DNA of 63,972 bases from CAINOH01 sp041663565 (GTDB taxonomy: Archaea > Micrarchaeota > Micrarchaeia > Norongarragalinales > CAINOH01): positions 1 through 63,972 of the forward strand of contig JBAYMJ010000005.1 in NCBI GenBank assembly GCA_041663565.1, given 5' to 3'. A program made the position numbers and the translations under genes. Position 1 is the stretch's first letter; the number at the start of each line of letters is the position of its first letter. The notes beneath the pieces were generated by a model. It made no database searches, was not told the origin of the DNA, and saw nothing but the letters and a program-made list of their open reading frames with translations. Below are positions 56,911-63,972 of the stretch, in pieces.

Positions 56911-57043
56911 CTCCCGGACTGTTCGGCAGGAGAATACTGCCTTTCAACCCAGTTTTGACAGCCCGCCAGATTTTTTGTCGCAATTGCGACGCCAGCGTAA
57001 TATCCCGCCCCGGGCACTAATCCTTTGCCAAGTGAGTTTACCC

Positions 57044-58000
57044 ATGAAAAAGGACCTAGTGAACATCCACGACCTTTCGCCAGACGAGCTCAACGGCCTG
57101 GTCGATGCCGCACTCCTTTCAAAGAAGAACCCCCACCTTCTTTCAAATGCGATGGACAAAAAGACGCTGGTGATGTTCTTCGAAAAGCCCAGCACGCGCA
57201 CACGGCTCTCCTTCGAGGCGGGGATGACGCAGATGGGAGGCCACGCAATCTACTTCGGCAAGGACTCGCAGCTTTCGGCAGGCAACGAGGACCTGATGGA
57301 CACCGCGAAGGTGGTGTCGCGCTACGCGGACGTAATCTGCGCCCGTGTCTTTTCACAATCTACCGTTGAGGAGCTTGCGAAGCACTCCACAGTCCCGGTA
57401 ATCAACGCGCTTTCAGACATCGACCACCCCTGCCAGGCGCTGGCTGACGTGATGACCATAAAGGAGCTCTACCCAAACAAGCAGGACGTCAAGGTCGCCT
57501 ATGTGGGCGACGGCAACAACGTCTGCAACCCGCTTATGGTGGCTTGCGCGATGATGGGCTTTACTTTCGTTGCCGCGTGCCCGGAAGGCTACGGGCCTGA
57601 TGCAAAATACGTAAACATCGCAAAGCGGTATTCAAGCGTGGAAATCTGCAGCTCGCCTTCAAAGGCAGTTGCTGGCGTGGACATAGTGTACACCGACACG
57701 TGGGTGTCGATGGGACAGGAAGCTGAAAAGCAAAAGAAGATGGCTGCGTTCGCCGGGTTTACCGTTGACGGCAAGCTGATGGCGCTTGCAAAGCCTTCGG
57801 CAAAGTTCATGCACTGCCTTCCTGCGCACAAGGGCTGCGAAGTCACTGCGGAAGTGCTTGAAGGCAGCCAGTCGGTCGTGTACGACCAGGCCGAGAACCG
57901 GATGCACGTGCAGAAGGCGCTGGTTGCGTGGCTGTGCAAGTCAGCAGGAAAGGGCAGGGATGCGGACGTGCCGGGACTGCTGCCGCTTCCGGCATATTAG
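57044..58000 (+). CDS. argF: ornithine carbamoyltransferase
   Basis: Forms citrulline from ornithine and carbamoyl phosphate in arginine synthesis; 318 residues. FFEKPSTRTRLSFE is the carbamoyl-phosphate site, DIDHPCQALAD the second signature, and KFMHCLPAHKGCEV the ornithine-binding Cys loop, which separates it from aspartate carbamoyltransferase. The ATG at 57044 matches the family start; upstream in-frame residues are not family-like. Confidence 0.96.
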   Translation: MKKDLVNIHDLSPDELNGLVDAALLSKKNPHLLSNAMDKKTLVMFFEKPSTRTRLSFEAGMTQMGGHAIYFGKDSQLSAGNEDLMDTAKVVSRYADVICARVFSQSTVEELAKHSTVPVINALSDIDHPCQALADVMTIKELYPNKQDVKVAYVGDGNNVCNPLMVACAMMGFTFVAACPEGYGPDAKYVNIAKRYSSVEICSSPSKAVAGVDIVYTDTWVSMGQEAEKQKKMAAFAGFTVDGKLMALAKPSAKFMHCLPAHKGCEVTAEVLEGSQSVVYDQAENRMHVQKALVAWLCKSAGKGRDADVPGLLPLPAY

Positions 58001-58081
58001 CACACAGGCATAACGCAAAAGCAGGACGCCCGGCCCTTTGCGATTCCCTAATTTTACCACATTAGCCCGCCACGCGAAAAT

Positions 58082-58130
58082 GTAAAGTTTATTATACTTT
58101 ACCTCTAAATATGTAAAATATATATTACAT
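58082..58130. promoter_or_regulatory. two inverted repeats before membrane protein/XRE pair
   Basis: GTAAAGT-(7)-ACTTTAC at 58082-58102 and ATGTAA-AATATATA-TTACAT at 58111-58130; the second contains the TATA box. Both share the half-site GTAAA. Probably the operator of the downstream XRE repressor, which would then autoregulate. Confidence 0.6.
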
Positions 58131-58144
58131 TTCAGGTGAGCTGC

Positions 58145-58576
58145 ATGATTGGGAAGCCCGAATGGTTCAAGAGGAGGAAGTACGGCGGCTGGGGACTGAC
58201 GCCCCGCACTTGGCAGGGATGGGCGTACACCGCGGCACTTGCCTGCGCGGCGTTCGCCGCAAGCGCGCTGTTCAAGCCCGGAAGCGCCGAGTTCTGGGGG
58301 TACGTATACGTACTGACCGCATTCGCGGCGCTGGACGTCGGTTCGATACTGCTTGGGATGAAGAAGGACGAGCGCGAGGCCGCGCACGAGGCGGTTGCCG
58401 AACGCAACGCCGCCTGGGTGATGGTACTCGTCATCACCATTGCGCTCATATACCAAGTCACAACTTCGGCTGCCAGCGGGGCGTATGCCGGAGTTGACCC
58501 GTTCCTGGTGCTTGCGCTTTTTGCGGGAGTAATCGTGAAAGCATACACGAACCACAAGCTGGACAAGGAGAACTGA
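58145..58576 (+). CDS. small membrane protein paired with XRE regulator
   Basis: About 143 residues, four hydrophobic helices, with a charged cytoplasmic loop KKDEREAAHEAVAERNAAW. The arrangement (four-helix membrane protein followed directly by a YozG-like HTH gene) is common in archaea and bacteria; the membrane protein resembles DUF2178 proteins of unknown function. The ATG at 58145 has GGTGA upstream. Confidence 0.75.
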   Translation: MIGKPEWFKRRKYGGWGLTPRTWQGWAYTAALACAAFAASALFKPGSAEFWGYVYVLTAFAALDVGSILLGMKKDEREAAHEAVAERNAAWVMVLVITIALIYQVTTSAASGAYAGVDPFLVLALFAGVIVKAYTNHKLDKEN

Positions 58577-58577
58577 A

Positions 58578-58772
58578 ATGAGGAACCACGTCGAAGGGGC
58601 GCGCAGGCGCGCAAAATTGACGCAGGAGCAGCTTGCGCAGGATTGCGGGGTTACCCGCCAGACAATCATAGCGATAGAGCGGGGCAACTACAACCCCTCG
58701 CTCCAGCTTGCCTACGACCTTGTAAGGGCGCTGAAAAAAAGGAAAGTCGAGGACCTTTTCGAAGGCCCCTAG
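58578..58772 (+). CDS. XRE-family (YozG-like) HTH regulator
   Basis: Sixty-four residues, one Cro/CI helix-turn-helix: RRRAKLTQEQLAQDCGVTRQTIIAIERGNYNPSLQLAY. Compact single-domain repressor. It starts one base after the membrane-protein stop; the pair probably regulates its own promoter at the palindromes upstream. Confidence 0.9.
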   Translation: MRNHVEGARRRAKLTQEQLAQDCGVTRQTIIAIERGNYNPSLQLAYDLVRALKKRKVEDLFEGP

Positions 58773-58805
58773 GCTGGTTCCCACGCGCCTGCGCGGACCG
58801 GGGAC

Positions 58806-59453
58806 CTATTTTTCCTCCTCAAGAACTATCTTGTTCGTCATCCCGAAGGGGAACGAGCGCACCACATTCTTGGCCTCGAGCCTCTTGATTATGCGGTAGG
58901 TCTTCACCGCGGAATAGCCCGTCGCGGTCGAGAGCTGCTTCTGTGTGGCCTCCCCGTCCGCCTTCACGAGCTCGTCGTAGAACACCTTCTCGTCACCCGT
59001 AAGCAGCGAGGATATGACGAACTTGCGGGTCTCCTTGCGCTCGACCTTGCGCGTGTGCGTAATCAGCGAGTAGCCGTTGAACAGGAAGAATACCCCCATC
59101 AGGAGTATGCCGAGGGCAACAGGCGACAGCACCTGCGACATCGGGTCAACAGACACGTTCACAAAGAGCCTGTCGCCCCGTTCGCCTGGCGGGAAACGGG
59201 GAGTGTCGTTGTCAGTCCCGTTGAACCAGGAGTCATTGAACCACGACTCGTTGGGCACGGGTGACATCTGCCCCGCCGTGGCAATCGCAGTAGTGCCGTT
59301 GCCGCTTGTCGCCACTATCCTCGCGCCGCCTGACGGCGCGACAAGGAAGAACTCGTGCTGCCAAAGGGCGTAGTATGCAAGCACGCCGTATGAAAGCACC
59401 AGGAACCCGCCGACTATGAGGGATGCATACCCGAGCATGCGTAAATGTTTCAA
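58806..59453 (-). CDS. membrane-anchored winged-HTH regulator of ABC exporter
   Basis: Protein of 215 residues. An N-terminal helix and a second helix at about 105-125 flank an external domain rich in Asn-x-Ser/Thr sites (NGTTAI, NESWFNDSWFNGTDND). A cytoplasmic winged HTH follows (GEATQKQLSTATGYSAVKTYRIIKRLEAKN). Same architecture as the regulator at 45.0 kb but with no Cys in the external part. Divergent from a MacB-type exporter operon. Confidence 0.82.
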   Translation of the reverse strand: MKHLRMLGYASLIVGGFLVLSYGVLAYYALWQHEFFLVAPSGGARIVATSGNGTTAIATAGQMSPVPNESWFNDSWFNGTDNDTPRFPPGERGDRLFVNVSVDPMSQVLSPVALGILLMGVFFLFNGYSLITHTRKVERKETRKFVISSLLTGDEKVFYDELVKADGEATQKQLSTATGYSAVKTYRIIKRLEAKNVVRSFPFGMTNKIVLEEEK

Positions 59454-59461
59454 CGAATACC

Positions 59462-59514
59462 ACCCAGATGGGTTATTACAGGATATTTCACAATACCCAT
59501 ATGGGTTATTACAG
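59462..59514. promoter_or_regulatory. duplicated palindrome in divergent promoter
   Basis: ACCCAGATGGGTTATTACAG at 59462 and ACCCATATGGGTTATTACAG at 59495: direct repeats 33 bases apart, each with a CCCAxATGGG palindrome. A TATA box gtttataac follows at 59514 for the exporter operon. Likely sites for the adjacent regulator. Confidence 0.7.
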
Positions 59515-59551
59515 TTTATAACAATATGGCCAAAACGACCGGATGTAAAAA

Positions 59552-60277
59552 ATGGACAACAAGTGCGTCCTCGAGTTCGAGGCCGTGGGAAAGGAATACA
59601 GCATAGGCGACAGGATGCTGCCGGTGCTGCGCGACGTGACGTTCTGCGTCAAGAAAGGCGAGTTCGTGACCGTGATGGGGCCTTCGGGCAGCGGCAAGAG
59701 CACGATGCTGCAGCTTATGGGCTGCCTGGACAAGCCCAGCTTCGGCAAGATTTTCGTGGACGGAACCGACGTATCCAAGCTGGGCTCGGACGAGCTTGCG
59801 CGGGTGCGCAGCGAAAAGATAGGCTTCGTGTTCCAGGCGTTCAACCTGCTTTCAAACATGTCTGCGATACAGAACGTGGAGATTGCGATGGCCATAGACA
59901 ACGTGCCCGCAGCCGAGCGCCACGAGCGCGCGCTTTCGCTGCTCAAGAGGGTGGGCCTGATTGAGCGGGCCGACCACAAGCCCAACGAGCTTTCGGGCGG
60001 GGAGAAGCAGCGCGTGGCAATAGCGCGCGCCCTTGCGAACGACCCCGCGTTCCTCCTTGCCGACGAGCCTACGGGCAACCTCGACTCGAAGTCGGGCACC
60101 GAGGTCATGGAGATAATCTCCGGGCTTTCCAGGAACATGGGCACCACGGTGGTGATAGTGACCCACGAGCCCGCGGTGGCAATGTACGGCAAGCGCACGA
60201 TAATGCTGGGCGACGGGAGCATAAAGTCGGACGGGCCCACCAGGAGGCCGGCAGTGCACGACCTGAAGCTCAAGTGA
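59552..60277 (+). CDS. ABC transporter ATPase, MacB/LolD type
   Basis: ATP-binding subunit of 241 residues. Walker A MGPSGSGKSTML, the Q-loop region IGFVFQAFNLLSNM, signature LSGGEKQRVAIARALAND and Walker B FLLADEPTGNLDSKSG are complete. It matches the MacB/LolD class that works with FtsX-type permeases. The stop overlaps a possible GTG of the next gene. Operon: ATPase, membrane-anchored binding protein, permease. Confidence 0.95.
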   Translation: MDNKCVLEFEAVGKEYSIGDRMLPVLRDVTFCVKKGEFVTVMGPSGSGKSTMLQLMGCLDKPSFGKIFVDGTDVSKLGSDELARVRSEKIGFVFQAFNLLSNMSAIQNVEIAMAIDNVPAAERHERALSLLKRVGLIERADHKPNELSGGEKQRVAIARALANDPAFLLADEPTGNLDSKSGTEVMEIISGLSRNMGTTVVIVTHEPAVAMYGKRTIMLGDGSIKSDGPTRRPAVHDLKLK

Positions 60278-60327
60278 CGTTTAAGGACAAATCGGAAATC
60301 GATGGTTCAATAGAGGTGTTTTGTGAT

Positions 60328-61638
60328 ATGGATAAGTACGTGCCGATGCTTGCGGTGATGTTTGTCTTTCTTGCCTCCTTTTCGGCGGCGGCCAACCTTA
60401 CGAGCGTGACTGTGTACAAGGACTCGCCGTTTGGGATAACCAACCTGGTGCAGTCGCCCGACAAGATTTACCCCGGAGACAGCGCAAAGCTGCAGTTTAC
60501 GGTCACGGACGTGGACGCGGCCCGCAACAATGCGGCGCTCAACGTGCTGATACCCTTCGGCTCTGTACGGACCACCTACAGCATCGGCTCGATGTCCGTG
60601 GGCGAGGCCAAGGAAATCACGGTAAACTTCAACGTGCCTTCGACCACCAAGCCCGGCACGTATGACGCATACATATACGCGACCATCGACGGCGCCAACT
60701 ACCAGGTGGGGACCATACCGCTCACGGTCAACTCCGCCGACCTTTCCAACGCGGTCATCGCAAGCGTGACAACTGACGACCTGGTCGTCGCGGGGACCGA
60801 TACCGAGATGACGGTCACGCTGCACAACGTGGCCGGCTTTTCCACCGACGACGTGCTGGTGCAGATTGGCGGCAGCATCAACTCGTCCGACGAGACTTCG
60901 GAGTACCTCCTGCCGCTTTCAAGCGACCGCGTGTACATAGACAGCATCAAGGCGGGCGAGGAGGCCAAGGTCTACTTCAACCTCGCGGTCAGCGCAAGCG
61001 CCGGCCCGGGCTACTACCCGATAACGCTCACCACCACGTACAGCGTGGACAAGGCGGTCCAGGCCAAGATTACGCAGACGTTCGCGCTCAAGGTGAGCGC
61101 GCCCGCGTCGCTTCTGGTGACTGCCGAGGACCCCGTGACGATGGCGTCCAACTCGTCGGCATCCATCGACTTCACCATAGCCAACTCGGGCGGTGTGGCC
61201 GTGCGCGCGGTTTACGCGAAGGCAATTGCGGACAACTTCACGTTCAGCACGGACAGCGAATACGTCGGGACCCTGAACCTGGACGACACCGCGACGGTGT
61301 CAATCACCGCGTCGCCGAAGGGCCAGCTCACCGCCGGGACGTACCCCCTGACGCTCAACGTCACCTACAAGGACGCGGCGAACGTGGAGCGCTACCAGCT
61401 CAAGACCGTGAACGTCCAGTACACCGGAAGGTCCAGCCTTACTGCCTTCGGCTCGGGCACGATTCCCACGCGCACCAAGTCGAACACGATATTCGGGTTC
61501 GACTACCTGACCATCGGCGTGGCGCTCGTGGTCCTTGCAGCCGCGGGGTTCCTCGGATACAGGTACTACAACGGACGCAGGAAGGCCCAGGCTGCAGGCA
61601 AGGCCCTGACGGCTGCGGCAGAGGGGCGAAAGAAATAA
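60328..61638 (+). CDS. exported NEW3-type beta-sandwich protein with C-terminal anchor
   Basis: About 436 residues. A signal peptide (MLAVMFVFLASFSAAA) is followed by three or more repeated beta-sandwich domains with motifs such as SIGSMSVGEAKEITVNF and GAGPGYYPITLTTTYS, each containing G-T-Y-x-L/A-type steps typical of NEW3/CARDB-like domains. A C-terminal transmembrane helix with a basic tail anchors it. GAGGTG precedes the ATG at 60328. Located between ATPase and permease, it likely serves as the external adaptor of the exporter. Confidence 0.82.
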   Translation: MDKYVPMLAVMFVFLASFSAAANLTSVTVYKDSPFGITNLVQSPDKIYPGDSAKLQFTVTDVDAARNNAALNVLIPFGSVRTTYSIGSMSVGEAKEITVNFNVPSTTKPGTYDAYIYATIDGANYQVGTIPLTVNSADLSNAVIASVTTDDLVVAGTDTEMTVTLHNVAGFSTDDVLVQIGGSINSSDETSEYLLPLSSDRVYIDSIKAGEEAKVYFNLAVSASAGPGYYPITLTTTYSVDKAVQAKITQTFALKVSAPASLLVTAEDPVTMASNSSASIDFTIANSGGVAVRAVYAKAIADNFTFSTDSEYVGTLNLDDTATVSITASPKGQLTAGTYPLTLNVTYKDAANVERYQLKTVNVQYTGRSSLTAFGSGTIPTRTKSNTIFGFDYLTIGVALVVLAAAGFLGYRYYNGRRKAQAAGKALTAAAEGRKK

Positions 61639-61744
61639 ACGGCAAATGGGTTTCGGGCAAAAGCGGCACGCGCATATGGCAAAAGCCGTTGCGCCTGCAA
61701 TGGGGTGCCGCGCCCGGATTTTATAGTATAGGGGATTTGCTCAC

Positions 61745-63046
61745 ATGAAAATCGTTGACCTCGCCAGCATGGCCCTAGGGCACATGACCGGCCGGAAGCT
61801 GCGCTCCTGGCTCACCGTGCTGGGCATAGTCATAGCTGTCGCGGCCATCGTGGTGCTCGTGTCCATAGCCCTGGGCATGAACTCGCAGATAAGCTCGCGG
61901 CTGTCGGGCCTTGGCAACGACATCATCCAGGTGTCGCCCGGCTCGTCAAGCGCAAGCAGGATGGCGTTCTCCATGGGAAGCACAGCCGGAGCGGCAGGGG
62001 GGATGACCGGCGGGGCGCGTACGTCCGGCGGCGCAGGCGGCCCGCCCTCGAGCTTCACGCAGGGCAACACCGGAAAGAGCGTGATTACCTTCGCCGAGGC
62101 CGAGAAGCTTGCGGAAGTGGAGGGCGTGCTTGCGGTTGACGCGCGGCTGACGGGCACCGGGAAGCTGCTTGTCAGCGGCTACAACGCATCCGTGCAGATA
62201 ATCGGCACGGACATGGAGGACTATGAAAAAGTCAACAACGTCACGATGTACGAAGGCACGATGCCGGGCTCTAACGACAAGACCTCGGTAGTGATAGGCT
62301 TCAGCGTCTACAACCGCACGTTCTCCGGCCAGGACATGCTCAACAAGAAGGTAAAGATAACCACGAGCTCGGGCGACAGCTACTACTTCCGCGTGGCGGG
62401 GATACTCAACTCCAGCTCGGGCACGTTCACGTCAACCGACAGCGCGATACTGATGCCGCTCTCCGTTGCTAAAAAGTTCCTCAACCAGTCAAAGCAGGCA
62501 AGCTCGCTGATAATCAAGGTCGAGCCCGGCTACAGCACCGACGCCGTGTCCTCCGCGGTCAGCGCAAAGCTTGCGGAGCTGCACAGGGTGGACTCGGACA
62601 ACCTCGACTTTACCATAACCACTGCGGCCGCCATACAGTCGACCATCTCAAGCGTCACCGAGACTTTGACCCTGTTCCTCGGCGGGATTGCCGCAATCTC
62701 GCTTCTTGTGGGAGCGATTGGGGTTGCGAACACGATGTTCATGAGCGTGCTCGAGCGGACCAAAGAGATTGGCATCCTGAAGGCGCTTGGGATGAAGGAC
62801 CGCGAGATTACGCTGCTGTTCCTCTTCGAATCCGCGCTGATTGGCTTCATGGGCGGCTTCTTCGGCCTGCTTTTGAGCCTGTCGGTGTCGTTCATCCTGT
62901 CGATGTTCAGCGTGTCCTCCACCATAACGCTTGAGCTGATGCTCGGCGCGCTGATGTTCTCGGTGTTCGTAGGAGTCATATCTGGCATGATCCCGGCGCG
63001 CAATGCGGCCAAACTACAGCCTGTTGAGGCGCTGAGATACGAGTGA
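61745..63046 (+). CDS. ABC transporter permease, MacB/FtsX type
   Basis: Permease of 433 residues. One N-terminal helix (SWLTVLGIVIAVAAIVVLVSIAL) precedes a large external domain (about 45-290, with a Gly/Ser-rich insert near 75-100), then three C-terminal helices with the FtsX signature region SVLERTKEIGILKALGMKDREITLLFLFES. Together with the ATPase two genes upstream it forms a MacB-like exporter; the cargo is unknown. The permease has its own ATG after a TATA-like ttttatagtat. Confidence 0.93.
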   Translation: MKIVDLASMALGHMTGRKLRSWLTVLGIVIAVAAIVVLVSIALGMNSQISSRLSGLGNDIIQVSPGSSSASRMAFSMGSTAGAAGGMTGGARTSGGAGGPPSSFTQGNTGKSVITFAEAEKLAEVEGVLAVDARLTGTGKLLVSGYNASVQIIGTDMEDYEKVNNVTMYEGTMPGSNDKTSVVIGFSVYNRTFSGQDMLNKKVKITTSSGDSYYFRVAGILNSSSGTFTSTDSAILMPLSVAKKFLNQSKQASSLIIKVEPGYSTDAVSSAVSAKLAELHRVDSDNLDFTITTAAAIQSTISSVTETLTLFLGGIAAISLLVGAIGVANTMFMSVLERTKEIGILKALGMKDREITLLFLFESALIGFMGGFFGLLLSLSVSFILSMFSVSSTITLELMLGALMFSVFVGVISGMIPARNAAKLQPVEALRYE

Positions 63047-63157
63047 GGTCCTGCGGGGCTGTTCCCTCTACCCAAAAACGCCCATGAACGCCCTGCAGGA
63101 CCAGCTCAGTTCCAAACGGTTATTACGCGGCGTTTCAAATAACCTTCCAGTGCTCTT

Positions 63158-63853
63158 ATGGCAAGGCGCATCTGGACTATCGACTTCCTTCGCGGAGTCG
63201 CCATCGTGCTGATGGTCACCTACCACATAATCTTCGACCTCCATTACTTGGGAATCGCGCGGATGCCCCTGCACGACTGGCCACTCCTATTGATGCAGCG
63301 CACCATCGCCATACTCTTCCTTGGCTTGGTTGGCGCAAGCCTGGTGGTCAAGAAGCGGACTTTGCTTGAGGACGCAAAGCGCGCGGGAATAATATTCGCT
63401 TTCGCCCTGCTCGTCACCGTAGCCACCTCAATCTGGCCCGGCCGCGGGATGATAGTCTGGGGCGTGCTGCACTTCATCGCCCTCTCCATCCTGCTTGGGC
63501 ACTTCTTCGTGCGCCTCGGCAAGTGGAACGCGCTCGCAGGCTTCGGGGTCATCGCGCTCTGGGCCCTGCTTTCAGGCAAGGCCGCAGGCTCGCTTCTTTT
63601 GCTTTCCCTTGGCTTTCCGCCTGCCGGCTTCTTCTCCTACGACTACTACCCGCTTCTTCCGTGGTTTTCCCTTGTGCTATTTGGGATGGCAGTCGCAAGC
63701 ACCGGCGTCTTCCAAAAGCTGGATGCCAAAATCCGCAGGCCCGCTGCCGCGGGCCAAGTCTGCTGGCTGGGCAGGCACTCGCTTGCAATCTACTTGGTGC
63801 ACCAGCCAATAATCCTGTCAATCCTGCTTTTTGCCTTAGGGAAACCGGGCTAA
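63158..63853 (+). CDS. DUF1624-family membrane protein
   Basis: Membrane protein of 231 residues with about seven helices. IDFLRGVAIVLMVTYHIIFDLHYLG is the signature of DUF1624 / heparan-alpha-glucosaminide N-acetyltransferase-like acyltransferases, with the conserved His and Asp. LLPWFSLVLFGMAVAS and WLGRHSLAIYLVHQP follow. Probable acyltransferase acting on a membrane or exported glycan; substrate unknown. Confidence 0.9.
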   Translation: MARRIWTIDFLRGVAIVLMVTYHIIFDLHYLGIARMPLHDWPLLLMQRTIAILFLGLVGASLVVKKRTLLEDAKRAGIIFAFALLVTVATSIWPGRGMIVWGVLHFIALSILLGHFFVRLGKWNALAGFGVIALWALLSGKAAGSLLLLSLGFPPAGFFSYDYYPLLPWFSLVLFGMAVASTGVFQKLDAKIRRPAAAGQVCWLGRHSLAIYLVHQPIILSILLFALGKPG

Positions 63854-63924
63854 TTTCAGCTTATTTCAGGCAAGGCATATGGGATATTTCATGCATAGTT
63901 GTTACAAGGTGAAACATCCAAAGC

Positions 63925-63972
63925 ATGGAAATCGACGAATCACTTGTAAACAAAGTCTGCGCGCTCCTGTTG
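63925..63972 (+). CDS. start of an unidentified gene, cut by window edge
   Basis: ATG at 63925 opens a frame of 16 codons (MEIDESLVNKVCALLL) to the end of the window. AAGGTGAA lies about 15 bases upstream. Too short to identify. Confidence 0.4.
   Translation, partial: MEIDESLVNKVCALLL

Overview
The window reads as a chromosomal segment of an archaeon. PCNA, RNA polymerase subunit L, the exosome protein Csl4, a group II thermosome, an archaeal Asp-tRNA synthetase, a cupin phosphoglucose isomerase and Ser/His/Asp-type signal peptidase all point that way. So do TATA boxes about 25 bases before many start codons (leaderless transcripts), GGTG(A) ribosome sites, TTG/GTG starts and T-rich 3' ends. 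Base composition is GC-rich except in promoters and in one ~1 kb gene-poor block. The many small unrecognised membrane proteins and bacterial-type genes (gpmA, uppP) would fit an uncultured DPANN or early-branching euryarchaeal lineage. That placement is only an inference.

Layout. 0.1-31.0 kb is mostly core genome: MFS transporter, PCNA, signal peptidase, rpoL-csl4, a SpoIIM-like protein, glnA with a divergent Lrp regulator, two tandem GNAT paralogs behind aspS, a kinase-like gene that runs into an antisense tRNA-Pro, tRNA-Arg, cupin PGI, a DUF4389 protein, thermosome, MscS, a methyltransferase, uppP, a DsbA-like protein, an orphan secretion ATPase, a prenyl synthase, gpmA, proS, an operon of seven very small membrane proteins (27.5-30.1 kb) and a short radical-SAM protein.

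31.09-52.82 kb looks like a composite genomic island made of two related integrative elements inserted in tandem at the 3' end of tRNA-Gly(TCC). Element A (31.09-43.31 kb) has a complete tyrosine integrase at its left end. It then carries a Fic protein, a block of three 175-bp promoter-like modules each with its own repeated motif, and a copper-handling region: two CopZ-like proteins, CopA, two cupredoxins, a PadR-TRASH regulator, an HMA/Met-rich membrane protein and a second P-type ATPase with an unusual CPD motif. Element B (43.31-52.82 kb) begins with a 5'-deleted copy of the same integrase. It carries a membrane-anchored regulator with an exposed CxxC, a DsbA-like protein, a thioredoxin-CcdA fusion, an ArsR-regulated Zn/Cd-type ATPase, tRNA-Cys, cysK and cysE. 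Each element ends in a copy of the same 82-bp sequence touching the tRNA-Gly end. The cargo shares a theme: metals, thiols and cysteine.

53-64 kb returns to ordinary genes: nitroreductase, amino-acid permease, ACT-domain protein, argF, a membrane protein/XRE regulator pair, a MacB-type ABC exporter facing its own membrane-anchored regulator across a repeated palindrome, a DUF1624 protein, and the start of a gene cut by the window edge.

Most worth a second look: the three-module regulatory array (33.44-33.95 kb), the tandem elements at tRNA-Gly, the seven-gene membrane operon, and the thiol-redox cassette with its membrane CxxC regulator.
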